Assembly (NCBI RefSeq): GCF_015070385.1
Contig: NZ_JADCSA010000003.1
Span: 210,764-274,763 of the forward strand
Direction of reading: 5' to 3'
Length of the DNA stretch: 64,000 bases
Source of the DNA: Nocardioides malaquae
GTDB taxonomy: Bacteria; Actinomycetota; Actinomycetes; Propionibacteriales; Nocardioidaceae
In this document: positions 1 through 7,975 of the stretch, piece by piece
How positions within the stretch are numbered: position 1 is the first letter of the stretch
Layout: every line of letters starts with the position of its first letter
Notes under the pieces: generated by a model
What the model was told of the DNA's origin: nothing
What the model saw: the letters and a program-made list of their open reading frames with translations, nothing else
The model's database searches: none
Position numbers and translations under genes: made by a program

Positions 1-1666
1 CGGTCTTCTGCGCGCCCGTCTCCTCGTCGACGAAGGTGATGCGCATCCGACCCTTGCTGAGGATCTTGTAGGTGCCGACCTTGTCGGGACCCGAGACCGA
101 CACGAAGGTCTGGTTGGGCGGCATCCCGGAGGAATGGATCGCCTCGTAGGTCCAGGTGAAGGAGCCGTCCTTCTTCAGGGTGAGGTGGCGCCACCACGTC
201 GAGCACTGGAAGCTCCCCTCGCAGCCCGAGTAGTCGTAGTAGGAGAGGTGGACGCCCGCACGCAGGTTGGCCTTCGGCTTCACCAGAGGCGTGTGCAGCA
301 CCTTCTCCTTGCCCAAGGTGCGGAGACCTTCGGAGTCGACCTTCGCGCGCACCTTGCCGATCCGGACGAGCTTCTTCTTCGGCTTGTAGGTGTAGCGGCG
401 ACACTCCTTGACCTTTGCGGAGCACTTCGTGGGGTAGCCGTTCTTCGTCACCCCGACGTGCACCCACTTCTTGTTCACGAAGGTGTACTGCTGGATGTTC
501 CACCCCGTCAGCGGTTCCTTCGGGCTGGCCCAGAACGACCGCCCGACGAGGGACTTCAGCCGGGTCGGGAGCGGTCGGAAGCCCACCTTCGTGCGGCTCG
601 TCGCCGACCACCCGCCCGACGCCTTCGCGGTGAGGTTGAGGGTGCGAATCTTTCTGCCCTTGAGCTTGACCTTGAGGTTGATCGAACGGGACTTGCCGGG
701 GGCGATGGAGCCGAGCGACACCGTCTTGCGTCGCAGCTTGATCTTCGCCCCCTTCGCAGAGAGCGTGACCCGGGAAGCGGTCGCGTCCCCCTCGTTGCGC
801 ACGCTGACGTAGACCGGGTTCCACTTGCCGGGGTAGGCGGCGTTGAGGTCTCCGGCGTAGAAGTCGAAGACCGGCGCCTCCTCGTAGGTCGGCTCGAACT
901 CCTCGGCGTACCCCCGCTCGATCTCCGCGCCGAGGCCGGCACCGTCGACGAGGAAGGAGCTGGCGTAGACGCACGAGAAGTCCTTCTCACCGGCACGCCC
1001 ACCACTCCACGTGACGGTCATCGTGTCGCCGGCGAGGCCACGCGTCGCCGTGCCGGCGCTGCTCTCGTCCATCGACACGGCCGCCGCGTCGGCGCTGCTC
1101 GTGGAGCCAGCGACCGCCGCGAGCTGCACCGAGGCGACGCAGTTCTCCTCCTCGTCCCAGGAGCCGAACCAGAGGAAGAGCGCGGAGTTCGCCGCCGCGG
1201 AGGGAGCGTCGTAGTAGCGGGCGGTCACCGTCACCTTCTGCGCGGGCACGTCCTGGACCACCTCCAGGTCGGCGACCTCCTGCGCGTCGCTCGGCGGTCC
1301 GTCGTTCCAGCCACTCATCCACAGCGTGGCCTCGCGCCGCAGCAGGGCGGGCTCCCGCGACGCGGGTCGCGCGCCGGTGGCCAGAGCCGTGGACGAGGAG
1401 GGAAGACGACCGACCTCGGCGCCGGTCAGGAGACCCGGGCCGACCTCCCCTGCGCGGGCGGAGGACGGCGGGCGGACCGCGACGGCGGACGGAGCCGTGA
1501 GGCGTGTGCCGACGTCGTCGAGGGTCGGCCCGGAGCCCCGGGCCGCACCTGCGCTGGTGACCGAGACCGCACTGACCAGCCCCGCCGTGAGGGTGAGGGC
1601 CGCCGCGACGGCCCCGATCCTGCGGCGCGCCCCGTCGCGCGTGTGACCTGCCCGAGACGTCTTCAT
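1..1666 (-). CDS. Secreted protein with CARDB-like domain, C-terminus cut by window edge
   Basis: The reading frame opens at an ATG (MKTSRAGHTRDGARRR) and stays open to the left edge, so at least 555 residues are present and the C-terminus is missing. Residues 1-42 form a signal peptide: a basic stretch, then a hydrophobic core rich in Ala/Leu/Val. About residues 110-240 look like a beta-rich domain with conserved Trp and Cys. About residues 265-340 (PVYVSVRNEGDATASRVTLS) resemble a CARDB/Ig-like module. A Lys-rich beta-stranded region with paired cysteines follows. I see no catalytic motif; a surface or secreted binding role is inference. The start is preceded by a G5 run four bases upstream, a leader shared with several surface genes in this window. 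It is divergent from the TetR gene. Confidence 0.7.
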   Translation of the reverse strand, partial: MKTSRAGHTRDGARRRIGAVAAALTLTAGLVSAVSVTSAGAARGSGPTLDDVGTRLTAPSAVAVRPPSSARAGEVGPGLLTGAEVGRLPSSSTALATGARPASREPALLRREATLWMSGWNDGPPSDAQEVADLEVVQDVPAQKVTVTARYYDAPSAAANSALFLWFGSWDEEENCVASVQLAAVAGSTSSADAAAVSMDESSAGTATRGLAGDTMTVTWSGGRAGEKDFSCVYASSFLVDGAGLGAEIERGYAEEFEPTYEEAPVFDFYAGDLNAAYPGKWNPVYVSVRNEGDATASRVTLSAKGAKIKLRRKTVSLGSIAPGKSRSINLKVKLKGRKIRTLNLTAKASGGWSATSRTKVGFRPLPTRLKSLVGRSFWASPKEPLTGWNIQQYTFVNKKWVHVGVTKNGYPTKCSAKVKECRRYTYKPKKKLVRIGKVRAKVDSEGLRTLGKEKVLHTPLVKPKANLRAGVHLSYYDYSGCEGSFQCSTWWRHLTLKKDGSFTWTYEAIHSSGMPPNQTFVSVSGPDKVGTYKILSKGRMRITFVDEETGAQKT

Positions 1667-1750
1667 GATTCCCCCGTTCGTCGACGACCCACAGGGCACG
1701 TGACCTTAGTACGCTGCACGACGACACGCCAGACCCTCTACCCTCGCTGC

Positions 1751-2320
1751 ATGGCCAAGGAGTCGACCCGCGCGGACAGTCGCCGCAACCGCAGTCTGAT
1801 CCTCAAGGCGGCGGCCGCGGTGCTCCGAGAAAACCCCCAGGCGAGCATCGCCGACGTCGCGGAGAAGGCCGGCGTCACCCGCGCCACCGTCTACCGCCAC
1901 TACGCCGATCGCGACGCCCTGCTGCGTGAGATGACTCGCGACGCCGCCATGCACCTGGTGCCCGCCATGCTGGACGAGATGCGCCCGATGCCGTGGGCGG
2001 CCGCCATGCGCCACCTCGCCACCTCGTCGTTGCACCTGGGCCGTACCTACCGGCCGGTGATCATGAGCGTCGCCCCCCACCTGGAGGAGGCGGCCCGGCT
2101 CGCGGTGGAGAACGAGCCGATCCAGGCCGAGATCGCCGCGCGCCGGGCGGCCGGCGAAATCGACCCTGCGGTGCCCGACGACTGGTTGGCGCTCTGCGTG
2201 CGCTCACTCTGCCTGGCCGCGATCGGCCGACTCGCCGACCCGACCGTCGACCACGACGCGGTCGTCGACCAGCTCGCGACGACCCTGGCCGGACTGGTCA
2301 CCCCGCGCGCGGGGGATTGA
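1751..2320 (+). CDS. TetR/AcrR family transcriptional regulator
   Basis: The protein is 189 aa, a normal TetR length. Residues 10-60 hold the N-terminal helix-turn-helix, read as SIADVAEKAGVTRATVYRHY, which has the typical TVYRHY recognition helix followed by a D-R-D-A-L-L stretch. The C-terminal 130 residues are helical and would form the ligand-binding and dimer domain. The frame is open far upstream, but the ATG at the start of MAKESTRADSRR is the sensible start because everything before it is antisense to the divergent secreted-protein gene. It may regulate that divergent gene, with which it shares an 84 bp intergenic region, but no operator palindrome is obvious. Confidence 0.88.
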   Translation: MAKESTRADSRRNRSLILKAAAAVLRENPQASIADVAEKAGVTRATVYRHYADRDALLREMTRDAAMHLVPAMLDEMRPMPWAAAMRHLATSSLHLGRTYRPVIMSVAPHLEEAARLAVENEPIQAEIAARRAAGEIDPAVPDDWLALCVRSLCLAAIGRLADPTVDHDAVVDQLATTLAGLVTPRAGD

Positions 2321-2379
2321 CCGGCCCCGCTCCGGGCAATGCTCCCGGGGACCTGACGTCCCCTGATCGAGGAGCCTCG

Positions 2380-2952
2380 ATGGCACACGCACGCCCCTCC
2401 ATGCCCCTGCGAGCGAAGGGTGTCGCCCTGGCCGCCGTCGCTGCGCTGGCGCTGGCCGGCTGCGGCGACGACGCTGCTGACGACCTGCCCAACCCGGCCT
2501 CCCCCGGGGAGAGCGCCCCGTCCTCCGTCGACGCGGAGACCGCCGCCGAGCTGGCTGAGGCCCTGGTCGCCGCGGGCCGGACGGCCGAGGCCGAGGTGGA
2601 CGGCAGCCGGGTTGTCGGCCTCGAGGCCGACACCGGCGAGTGGGAGGCAACAGTCGTCGACAACGACGGCGTGGAGCACGAGATGCGGATCTCCGCCGAC
2701 GGCTCGGAGGTGACCCGCGAGCCCCAGGAGGACGACACCGACAAGGACGACCGCGAGGCCAACCTGGCCGAGCTCGGGGCCGCCCAGCTCGACGTCGAAC
2801 AGGCCGTCGACGCGTTGGCGGTGCAGGCCGGCGACCAGCGCATCGTCGACCTCCAGCTCGACGACGACGGCGGCACGGTCGTGTGGGAGGCAGAGCTGGA
2901 GGACGGCAGCGAGGTGCGCATCGACGCCGGCACGGCCGACGTCGTCAACTGA
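2380..2952 (+). CDS. Lipoprotein with two PepSY-like repeats
   Basis: The 190 aa product has a lipoprotein signal with lipobox L-A-G-C (Cys28), so it is probably anchored to the outer face of the membrane. Two weakly similar segments (about residues 55-110 and 130-190) show the PepSY-like pattern: a helix rich in Ala/Glu, then beta strands ending in acidic VDAGTADVV-type sequence. The protein is very acidic overall, with no catalytic residues visible. GGAG lies five bases before the chosen ATG; an in-frame ATG seven codons later is the alternative. It converges with yigZ 31 bp downstream. A role as an extracytoplasmic inhibitor or chaperone is only what PepSY proteins often do. Confidence 0.75.
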   Translation: MAHARPSMPLRAKGVALAAVAALALAGCGDDAADDLPNPASPGESAPSSVDAETAAELAEALVAAGRTAEAEVDGSRVVGLEADTGEWEATVVDNDGVEHEMRISADGSEVTREPQEDDTDKDDREANLAELGAAQLDVEQAVDALAVQAGDQRIVDLQLDDDGGTVVWEAELEDGSEVRIDAGTADVVN

Positions 2953-2983
2953 CAACACCCGGGGCAGCGCTGGCGGCGTGCGC

Positions 2984-3617
2984 TCAGGGGCGTACGTCCA
3001 CCCAGCGCGCCCCCGACCTGCTCCAGGTCACCTCGTCCGGCCGTCACCTCGGCGACCGTGACCGCGAGCGCGTCGCCGTCCTCGACGCCGAGCACGAGGC
3101 GTACGCGGCTGGACCACTCGGTGTGCAGCACCTGCACCCCACGCGTACGCAGGTCGCCCTCGACGCGGCCGGCCTGCGCCGGGTCGAGCTCCAGGCTCCA
3201 CTCCTGCAGCAGCCGGCGCTCGAGCGTGCCCACCTCGGCGAGCGCCGTCTGGACGGCCTCGGAGTAGGCCCGCACCAGACCGCCCGCGCCCAGCAGGACC
3301 CCGCCGAACCAGCGGGTGACCACGGCGACGACGTCGCTGACCTGCGCACCGCGCAGCACCTCCAGCATCGGGGCGCCGGCGGTGCCGGCGGGCTCCCCGT
3401 CGTCGGAGGACCGCTGCGTCATCGCGTCGGCACCGAGCACGAACGCCGAGCAGTGGTGGCGGGCATCCCAGTGCAGTCGACGCAACTCCTCCACCACCGC
3501 GCGAGCAGCGGCCTCGTCCTCGACACGTCGCACGGTGCAGAGGAAGCGCGACCGCTTCACCTCGATGCTCGCCTCGCCGTCGTGCGCCGGCACCAGGTAG
3601 GAGGTCATCTCGGCCAT
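2984..3617 (-). CDS. yigZ: YigZ/IMPACT family protein with a 3'-end frameshift
   Basis: The translation (MAEMTSYLVPAHDGEASIEV...) has the IMPACT N-terminal domain with the conserved GEPAGTAGAPML and VVTRWFGGVLLGAGGLVRAY blocks, followed by the short C-terminal domain of bacterial YigZ proteins. The family is usually about 200-215 aa. Here the frame does not stop at the expected place: it runs through the whole antisense of the neighbouring lipoprotein gene. Removing one base from the five-C run at 3010-3014 restores a normal end, GARWVDVRP followed by TGA at 2986-2984. The coordinates give this intended extent, 634 bp, so 633 after the one-base correction. Its ATG shares a base with the stop of the upstream exporter gene (TGATG), so the two are probably co-translated. 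The biochemical role of the family is not settled. Confidence 0.8.
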
Positions 3618-4396
3618 CAGCCCCACCAGCCGAGCAGGCCGCCGCCGATCCGCACCACGAAGCCGCCCACGACCACGACGAAGAAGCCGCGCACGAAGCC
3701 GGCTCCCAGGTGGATCGCCATCCGCGACCCCAGGTAGCCGCCGACCATGTTGGTGACGCCCATCGCGAGACCGACCCCCCACAGCACGGCACCCCCGGCG
3801 GCGAAGACGATCAGTGCGGCGAGGTTGGTCGCCCAGTTGGCGAGCCGTGCCTTGGCGGAGGCCTCGAGGAAGTTGTAGCCGAGCAGCCCGACGAGGGCGA
3901 AGACGAAGAACGATCCCGTGCCGGGCCCCATGGCGCCGTCGTAGAAGCCGACCGTCAGGCCGGTCACGAGCGCGGCGCTGGTGTGGTGGCGCCCCGCGAA
4001 CCGCAGCTCGGTGACCGCGCCGATCGACGGCTTCAGCACCACGTAGGCCCCGACGAGCACGAGCACGACCAGCACGATCGGGTCGAACGCCGACTTGGGG
4101 ATCAGCCAGGCCAGCCCGGCGCCACCCGCCGAGCCCAGGAACGCCGCCGCCATGAGCGGCAGGAACGTACGCGGGTCAGGCCGCACCCGACGGGCGTACG
4201 TCACCGCCGCCACGGAGGTGCCGCAGAAGGACGCCAGCTTGTTGGTCGCCAGGATCTGCACGGGCGTCGCACCGGGCATGCCCAGCAGCAGCGCAGGCAG
4301 CTGGATCAGGCCTCCCCCACCGACGACCGCGTCGACGAAGCCGGCGGCCAGGGCAGCGAGCAGCAGCCACGCGAGGACCTCGAAGGAGAGCTCCAC
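3617..4396 (-). CDS. TauE/SafE (DUF81) family membrane transporter
   Basis: The 259 aa protein is almost entirely hydrophobic, with about eight membrane segments in two related halves. The N-terminal half carries the family hallmark GFVDAVVGGGGLIQLPALL followed by A-T-N-K; the second half has the matching FYDGAMGPGTGSFF motif. TauE/SafE proteins export sulfite, sulfoacetate or related organosulfur anions, but substrates differ and cannot be read from sequence. The gene lies 15 bp downstream of cystathionine beta-synthase on the same strand, so a sulfur-metabolism link is a reasonable inference. Translation is coupled to yigZ downstream. Confidence 0.88.
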   Translation of the reverse strand: MELSFEVLAWLLLAALAAGFVDAVVGGGGLIQLPALLLGMPGATPVQILATNKLASFCGTSVAAVTYARRVRPDPRTFLPLMAAAFLGSAGGAGLAWLIPKSAFDPIVLVVLVLVGAYVVLKPSIGAVTELRFAGRHHTSAALVTGLTVGFYDGAMGPGTGSFFVFALVGLLGYNFLEASAKARLANWATNLAALIVFAAGGAVLWGVGLAMGVTNMVGGYLGSRMAIHLGAGFVRGFFVVVVGGFVVRIGGGLLGWWG

Positions 4397-4411
4397 CCGC
4401 GGTCGGCTGCC

Positions 4412-5824
4412 TCAGCCCTTCGCCAGGCTGGCCAGCAGGTCGTGACGGGTGACGACGCCGACGGGGGCGCCGTCCTCGTGCACCAGCACGGCGTCCGCGC
4501 CCTCGAGGAGGCGGACCGCGTCCTGCACCGACTCCGTCGAGCCGATGGTCGGCAGGGAGGCGGACATGTGCTGCTCGACGGCGTCGGTCAGCTTGGCCTT
4601 GCCGGTGAAGAGGGCGTCGAGCAGGTCGCGCTCGGAGACCGAGCCCGCGACCTCGGCCGCCACCACCGGCGGCTCGGCACGCACGACGGGCATCTGGGAG
4701 ACGCCGTACTCCTGGAGGATGTGGATCGCCTCGGCGATGGTCTCCCCCGGGTGGGTGTGCACCAGGTCGGGCAGCCCGTCGGTCTTGCCGCGCAGCACGT
4801 CACCCACCGTGGTCTCGGCGTCGGCGTTGGACTCGGTGGCGAAGCCGTACTGCCCCAGCCAGGAGTCGCTGAAGACCTTGGTCAGGTAGCCGCGACCGGA
4901 GTCGGGCAGCAGCACCACGATGACGGCGTCGTCGCGGCCCTCCTCGGCCAGCTCGATCGCTAGCTTCTTCGCGGCGAAGGCCGCCATGCCGGCGGAGCCA
5001 CCGACCAGCAGGGCCTCCTCGCGGGCGAGCCGCCGGGTGAAGGCGAAGGAGTCGGCGTCGGAGACCTCGATGATGCGGTCGGCGACGGACTTGTCGTAGG
5101 TGTCGGGCCAGAAGTCCTCGCCCACGCCCTCGACCAGGTAGGGACGGCCGTCGCCACCGGAGTAGACCGAACCGGCCGGGTCGGCACCGATCACCTGGAT
5201 GTCAGGGTTCTGCTCCTTGAGGTAGCGCCCGATGCCCGAGATCGTGCCGCCGGTGCCCACGCCCGCGACGAAGTGGGTGATCTTCCCCTCCGTCTGCGCC
5301 CAGATCTCCGGACCGGTGGTCTCGTAGTGGGAGCGCGGGTTGTGCGGGTTGGCGTACTGGTTCGGCTTCCAGGCGCCCGGCTGGGAGGCGAGGCGGTCGG
5401 AGACGTTGTAGTAGGAGTCGGGGTGCTCCGGCGGGACGGCGGTCGGGCAGACCACGACCTCGGCGCCGTACGCCTTGAGCACGTTGCGCTTGTCCTCGCT
5501 GACCTTGTCGGGGCAGACGAAGATGCACTTGTAGCCCTTCTCCTGCGCGACCATCGCCAGGCCGACGCCGGTGTTGCCGGAGGTCGGCTCGACGATCGTG
5601 CCGCCGGGCTGGAGCTCGCCGGAGGCCTCCGCGGCCTCGATCATGCGGGTGGCGATGCGGTCCTTCACCGACCCGCCGGGGTTGAGGTACTCGACCTTCG
5701 CCAGCAGCAGCGGCCCCTTCGGCTCGCCGTACTTCTCGACCTGGAGCTCGGGCCCCAGGGAGGTCGACAACTTCAGGAGGGGCGTGTTGCCGATGAGGTC
5801 CAGGAGCGAGTTCACGTACTGCAT
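4412..5824 (-). CDS. cbs: Cystathionine beta-synthase
   Basis: At 470 aa this PLP enzyme would condense serine and homocysteine to cystathionine in reverse transsulfuration. The PLP fold covers about residues 1-330. It includes NPGGSVKDRIA with the Schiff-base lysine at residue 54, the phosphate-binding and substrate loops PTSGNTGVGLAM, and GTGGTISGIGRYLKEQ. Residues 340-470 contain two CBS (Bateman) domains, ending DAVLVHEDGAPVGVVTRHDLL, which distinguishes it from cysteine synthase CysK. There is no N-terminal heme-binding extension as in animal CBS, which is normal for bacteria. It is followed at 15 bp by the TauE-type exporter, suggesting an operon. Confidence 0.95.
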   Translation of the reverse strand: MQYVNSLLDLIGNTPLLKLSTSLGPELQVEKYGEPKGPLLLAKVEYLNPGGSVKDRIATRMIEAAEASGELQPGGTIVEPTSGNTGVGLAMVAQEKGYKCIFVCPDKVSEDKRNVLKAYGAEVVVCPTAVPPEHPDSYYNVSDRLASQPGAWKPNQYANPHNPRSHYETTGPEIWAQTEGKITHFVAGVGTGGTISGIGRYLKEQNPDIQVIGADPAGSVYSGGDGRPYLVEGVGEDFWPDTYDKSVADRIIEVSDADSFAFTRRLAREEALLVGGSAGMAAFAAKKLAIELAEEGRDDAVIVVLLPDSGRGYLTKVFSDSWLGQYGFATESNADAETTVGDVLRGKTDGLPDLVHTHPGETIAEAIHILQEYGVSQMPVVRAEPPVVAAEVAGSVSERDLLDALFTGKAKLTDAVEQHMSASLPTIGSTESVQDAVRLLEGADAVLVHEDGAPVGVVTRHDLLASLAKG

Positions 5825-5879
5825 GCGGCCAATCTAGCCGGGGAGTGGTCCGGAGGGTGAACTCACTAGACTCCCCTGC

Positions 5880-6887
5880 GTGAGCAAGGCGTCCGCAGCA
5901 CGACGACTGGCCTCTGCCGCCGCGTACGGGGGCCGAGGCCTCTCCGTGCTGGGCGCGGCCCTCTACGGCGTGCTGGTGGCCGAGGCCCTCGCCGCGCGCA
6001 AGATGATCGGGCGTGCCACGAGGCCCTCCTTCGACGCCACCGGTTACTACGGCCGGGGGCGACCGGGGCCGCCGCTGCAGATCGCGCTGCTGGGCGACTC
6101 CTCCGCGCTGGGCTACGGCGTCGACCAGGTGGAGCACACCCCGGGCGCCTACTGGGCCTCGGGCATGGCGACCGCCGCGGACCGTCGGGTGCACCTGCGC
6201 TCCTTCCCGGTCATCGGGGCACAGTCCTCCGACCTGCACTCCCAGGTCGACCGAGTCCTCGAGGCACCCTGCGACCTGGCCCTGATCCTGGTGGGACCCA
6301 ACGACGTCACCCACATGGTGCGCCCCGCCGCGTCGGTGCGCCACCTGGGCGAGGCGGTCCGCCGCCTCCGCTCGGCGGGGGTCGAGGTCGTCGTCGGCAC
6401 CTGCCCCGACCTGGGCACCATCCGTCCGATCCTCCCCCCGCTGCGCCAGATCGCCCGGCACTGGTCGCGTCGCCTGGCCGCCGCCCAGGCCATCGTCGTC
6501 CTCGACGAGGGAGGACGTACGGTCTCGCTCGGCGACATCCTCGGCCCTGAGTTCGACGCGGCCCCGGCCGAGCTCTTCGGCCCCGACAAGTTCCACCCGT
6601 CCCCCGAGGGCTACCACGCGTGCGCCGACGTGCTCCTGCCGGCGACGCTCGCCGCGCTCGGCCTCGGCGCACCCGACGAGCTGCTGCCCGCCGCGCAGCG
6701 CGGGGAGGGCGTACGTCCGACCGCCGCCGCCGCGGTGGAGGCAGCCGAGCAGGCCGGTACCGAGCTCGACCCGGTCGAGCTCACCGGCAGCCGTCGCGCG
6801 ATCCGCGGACGCTGGGTGGAGCTGCGCCACCGGCGCATGGCCCACACCCCCGAGGCGGAGACCCCCTCGCCCGTCGACGTGCCCTGA
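5880..6887 (+). CDS. SGNH/GDSL-family hydrolase, membrane-anchored N-terminus
   Basis: The 335 aa protein begins with GTG. A hydrophobic segment at residues 20-40 could be a signal anchor. Block I is LLGDSSALGYG with the nucleophile Ser74, block III is VGPNDVTH (oxyanion Asn), and block V is DKFHPSPEGYHA with the Asp-x-x-His catalytic pair. The family hydrolyses esters or acyl groups; the substrate here is unknown. A charged C-terminal tail of about 70 residues extends past the catalytic domain. It is divergent from cbs with 55 bp between them, and the gene ends at a strong hairpin. Confidence 0.85.
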   Translation: MSKASAARRLASAAAYGGRGLSVLGAALYGVLVAEALAARKMIGRATRPSFDATGYYGRGRPGPPLQIALLGDSSALGYGVDQVEHTPGAYWASGMATAADRRVHLRSFPVIGAQSSDLHSQVDRVLEAPCDLALILVGPNDVTHMVRPAASVRHLGEAVRRLRSAGVEVVVGTCPDLGTIRPILPPLRQIARHWSRRLAAAQAIVVLDEGGRTVSLGDILGPEFDAAPAELFGPDKFHPSPEGYHACADVLLPATLAALGLGAPDELLPAAQRGEGVRPTAAAAVEAAEQAGTELDPVELTGSRRAIRGRWVELRHRRMAHTPEAETPSPVDVP

Positions 6888-6921
6888 ACCCGGACGCCGC
6901 AGGGCGCCGGACGGGGAACGA

Positions 6922-6960
6922 CGGAGCCCCGCCGCCGACCGAGGTCGGGGCGGGGCTCCG
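6922..6960. terminator. Hairpin terminator between convergent genes
   Basis: A perfect 12 bp stem, CGGAGCCCCGCC pairing with GGCGGGGCTCCG, encloses a 15-base loop and sits between the convergent SGNH hydrolase and BI-1 genes. There is no U-tract, as is common in actinobacteria. It could act in both directions. Confidence 0.75.
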
Positions 6961-6989
6961 GAGGCACTGCGGGAGTGGTCTCCTGCGGG

Positions 6990-7826
6990 TCAGTCCTGCT
7001 GGAAGAAGGCCAGGATGCGTAGGAGGTTGGTGTAGATCCAGACCAGCGAGACCAGCATCGCGAAGGCCGCGGTCCAGGAGTAGCGCTCCTCGAGGCCGGC
7101 GGCGATGCCCTGCTCGACGAAGTCGAAGTCCATCATCAGCATGAAGACACCGAGCGCCAGACCGACGATCGAGAAGATCAGGCCGAAGCCCGAGTCGAAG
7201 CTGAGGAAATTGGCGCCGAAGAAGCTCAGCACCAGGGCGACCAGGCTCAGGGCCACCATGCCGAACATGGCGGCGGTGACGCCGCGCTTGAACTTGTCGC
7301 TCAGCTTGATGTCGAAGAACTTGTAGGCAGCCAGGACACCGGCGAAGGCAGCCATGGTGCCGAGCACCGCACCGCTGACGACGCCGGGGAACATCGCGTC
7401 GAAGTACTTGCTGATCGCGCCGAGGGCGACACCCTCGGCCGCGGCGAAGGCCATCACCAGCGGCGGGCTGACGACCCGCTTGAAGGAGTTGACCATGGAG
7501 AGCAGGAAGGCGAGACCACCGGCGCCCATGGCCACCAGCGTCACGTTGTTGGCCTGGGCCACGGTCCAGGACGCGGGGTCGCCGGCCCAGATCCAGGTGG
7601 CGATCGCGAGGAGGATCGTGATGCCGAGCGTGATGCCCGTCTTCTGCACCACCGAGTCGATGGTCATGCGGTCGGTGGGGGTCTGCGGCACGGAGGTGCC
7701 CGTCGCCCAGCCGGCGGGGTCACCGTACTGGCCGTAGGGATCCGCCTGGCCGTACGGCGACTGGGCGTGGCCCGTCTGGCCGCTGAAGGCTTCGGACCGG
7801 TTGAACACCGGGTTGTTGCTGCGCAT
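6990..7826 (-). CDS. Bax inhibitor-1/YccA family membrane protein
   Basis: The start MRSNNPVFNRSEAFSG is preceded by GGAGAG at good spacing, giving 278 aa; the longer open frame upstream is spurious. After a Gly/Tyr/Pro-rich cytoplasmic tail (about residues 20-55) come seven predicted membrane segments. The last carries the D-F-D motif (MMDFDFVEQGI) near the acidic C-terminal end that is typical of the family. The NNPVF start is a signature of the actinobacterial branch. BI-1 relatives are pH-sensitive calcium-leak channels in some bacteria; the physiological role in this lineage is not established. Confidence 0.9.
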   Translation of the reverse strand: MRSNNPVFNRSEAFSGQTGHAQSPYGQADPYGQYGDPAGWATGTSVPQTPTDRMTIDSVVQKTGITLGITILLAIATWIWAGDPASWTVAQANNVTLVAMGAGGLAFLLSMVNSFKRVVSPPLVMAFAAAEGVALGAISKYFDAMFPGVVSGAVLGTMAAFAGVLAAYKFFDIKLSDKFKRGVTAAMFGMVALSLVALVLSFFGANFLSFDSGFGLIFSIVGLALGVFMLMMDFDFVEQGIAAGLEERYSWTAAFAMLVSLVWIYTNLLRILAFFQQD

Positions 7827-7933
7827 GTGTGGTCTCTCCTTGGAGGCCTCGGACGTGGTCTGGCTGACCGCGTTCGTCTTCGTCAACTCTACGGGTCTTG
7901 CAGAACACAACGCCGTAGGTGCCCCAGTAGTTC

Positions 7934-7975
7934 CCGACGAGTTCAGCGTTCCCGCCGGGACCGACGAGTTCAGCG
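7934..7975. repeat. 15 bp direct repeat duplicating the 3' end of the propeller gene
   Basis: CCGACGAGTTCAGCG occurs at 7934-7948 and 7961-7975, a 27 bp period. The second copy contains the stop codon of the downstream-reading propeller gene, so the first copy is a duplicate of that gene's end lying in its 3' flank. Confidence 0.7.

Noticed and set aside
134-1750. A long plus-strand frame leading into the TetR gene
   Set aside because: It is antisense to the secreted-protein gene; only the part from MAKESTRADSRR looks like a protein.
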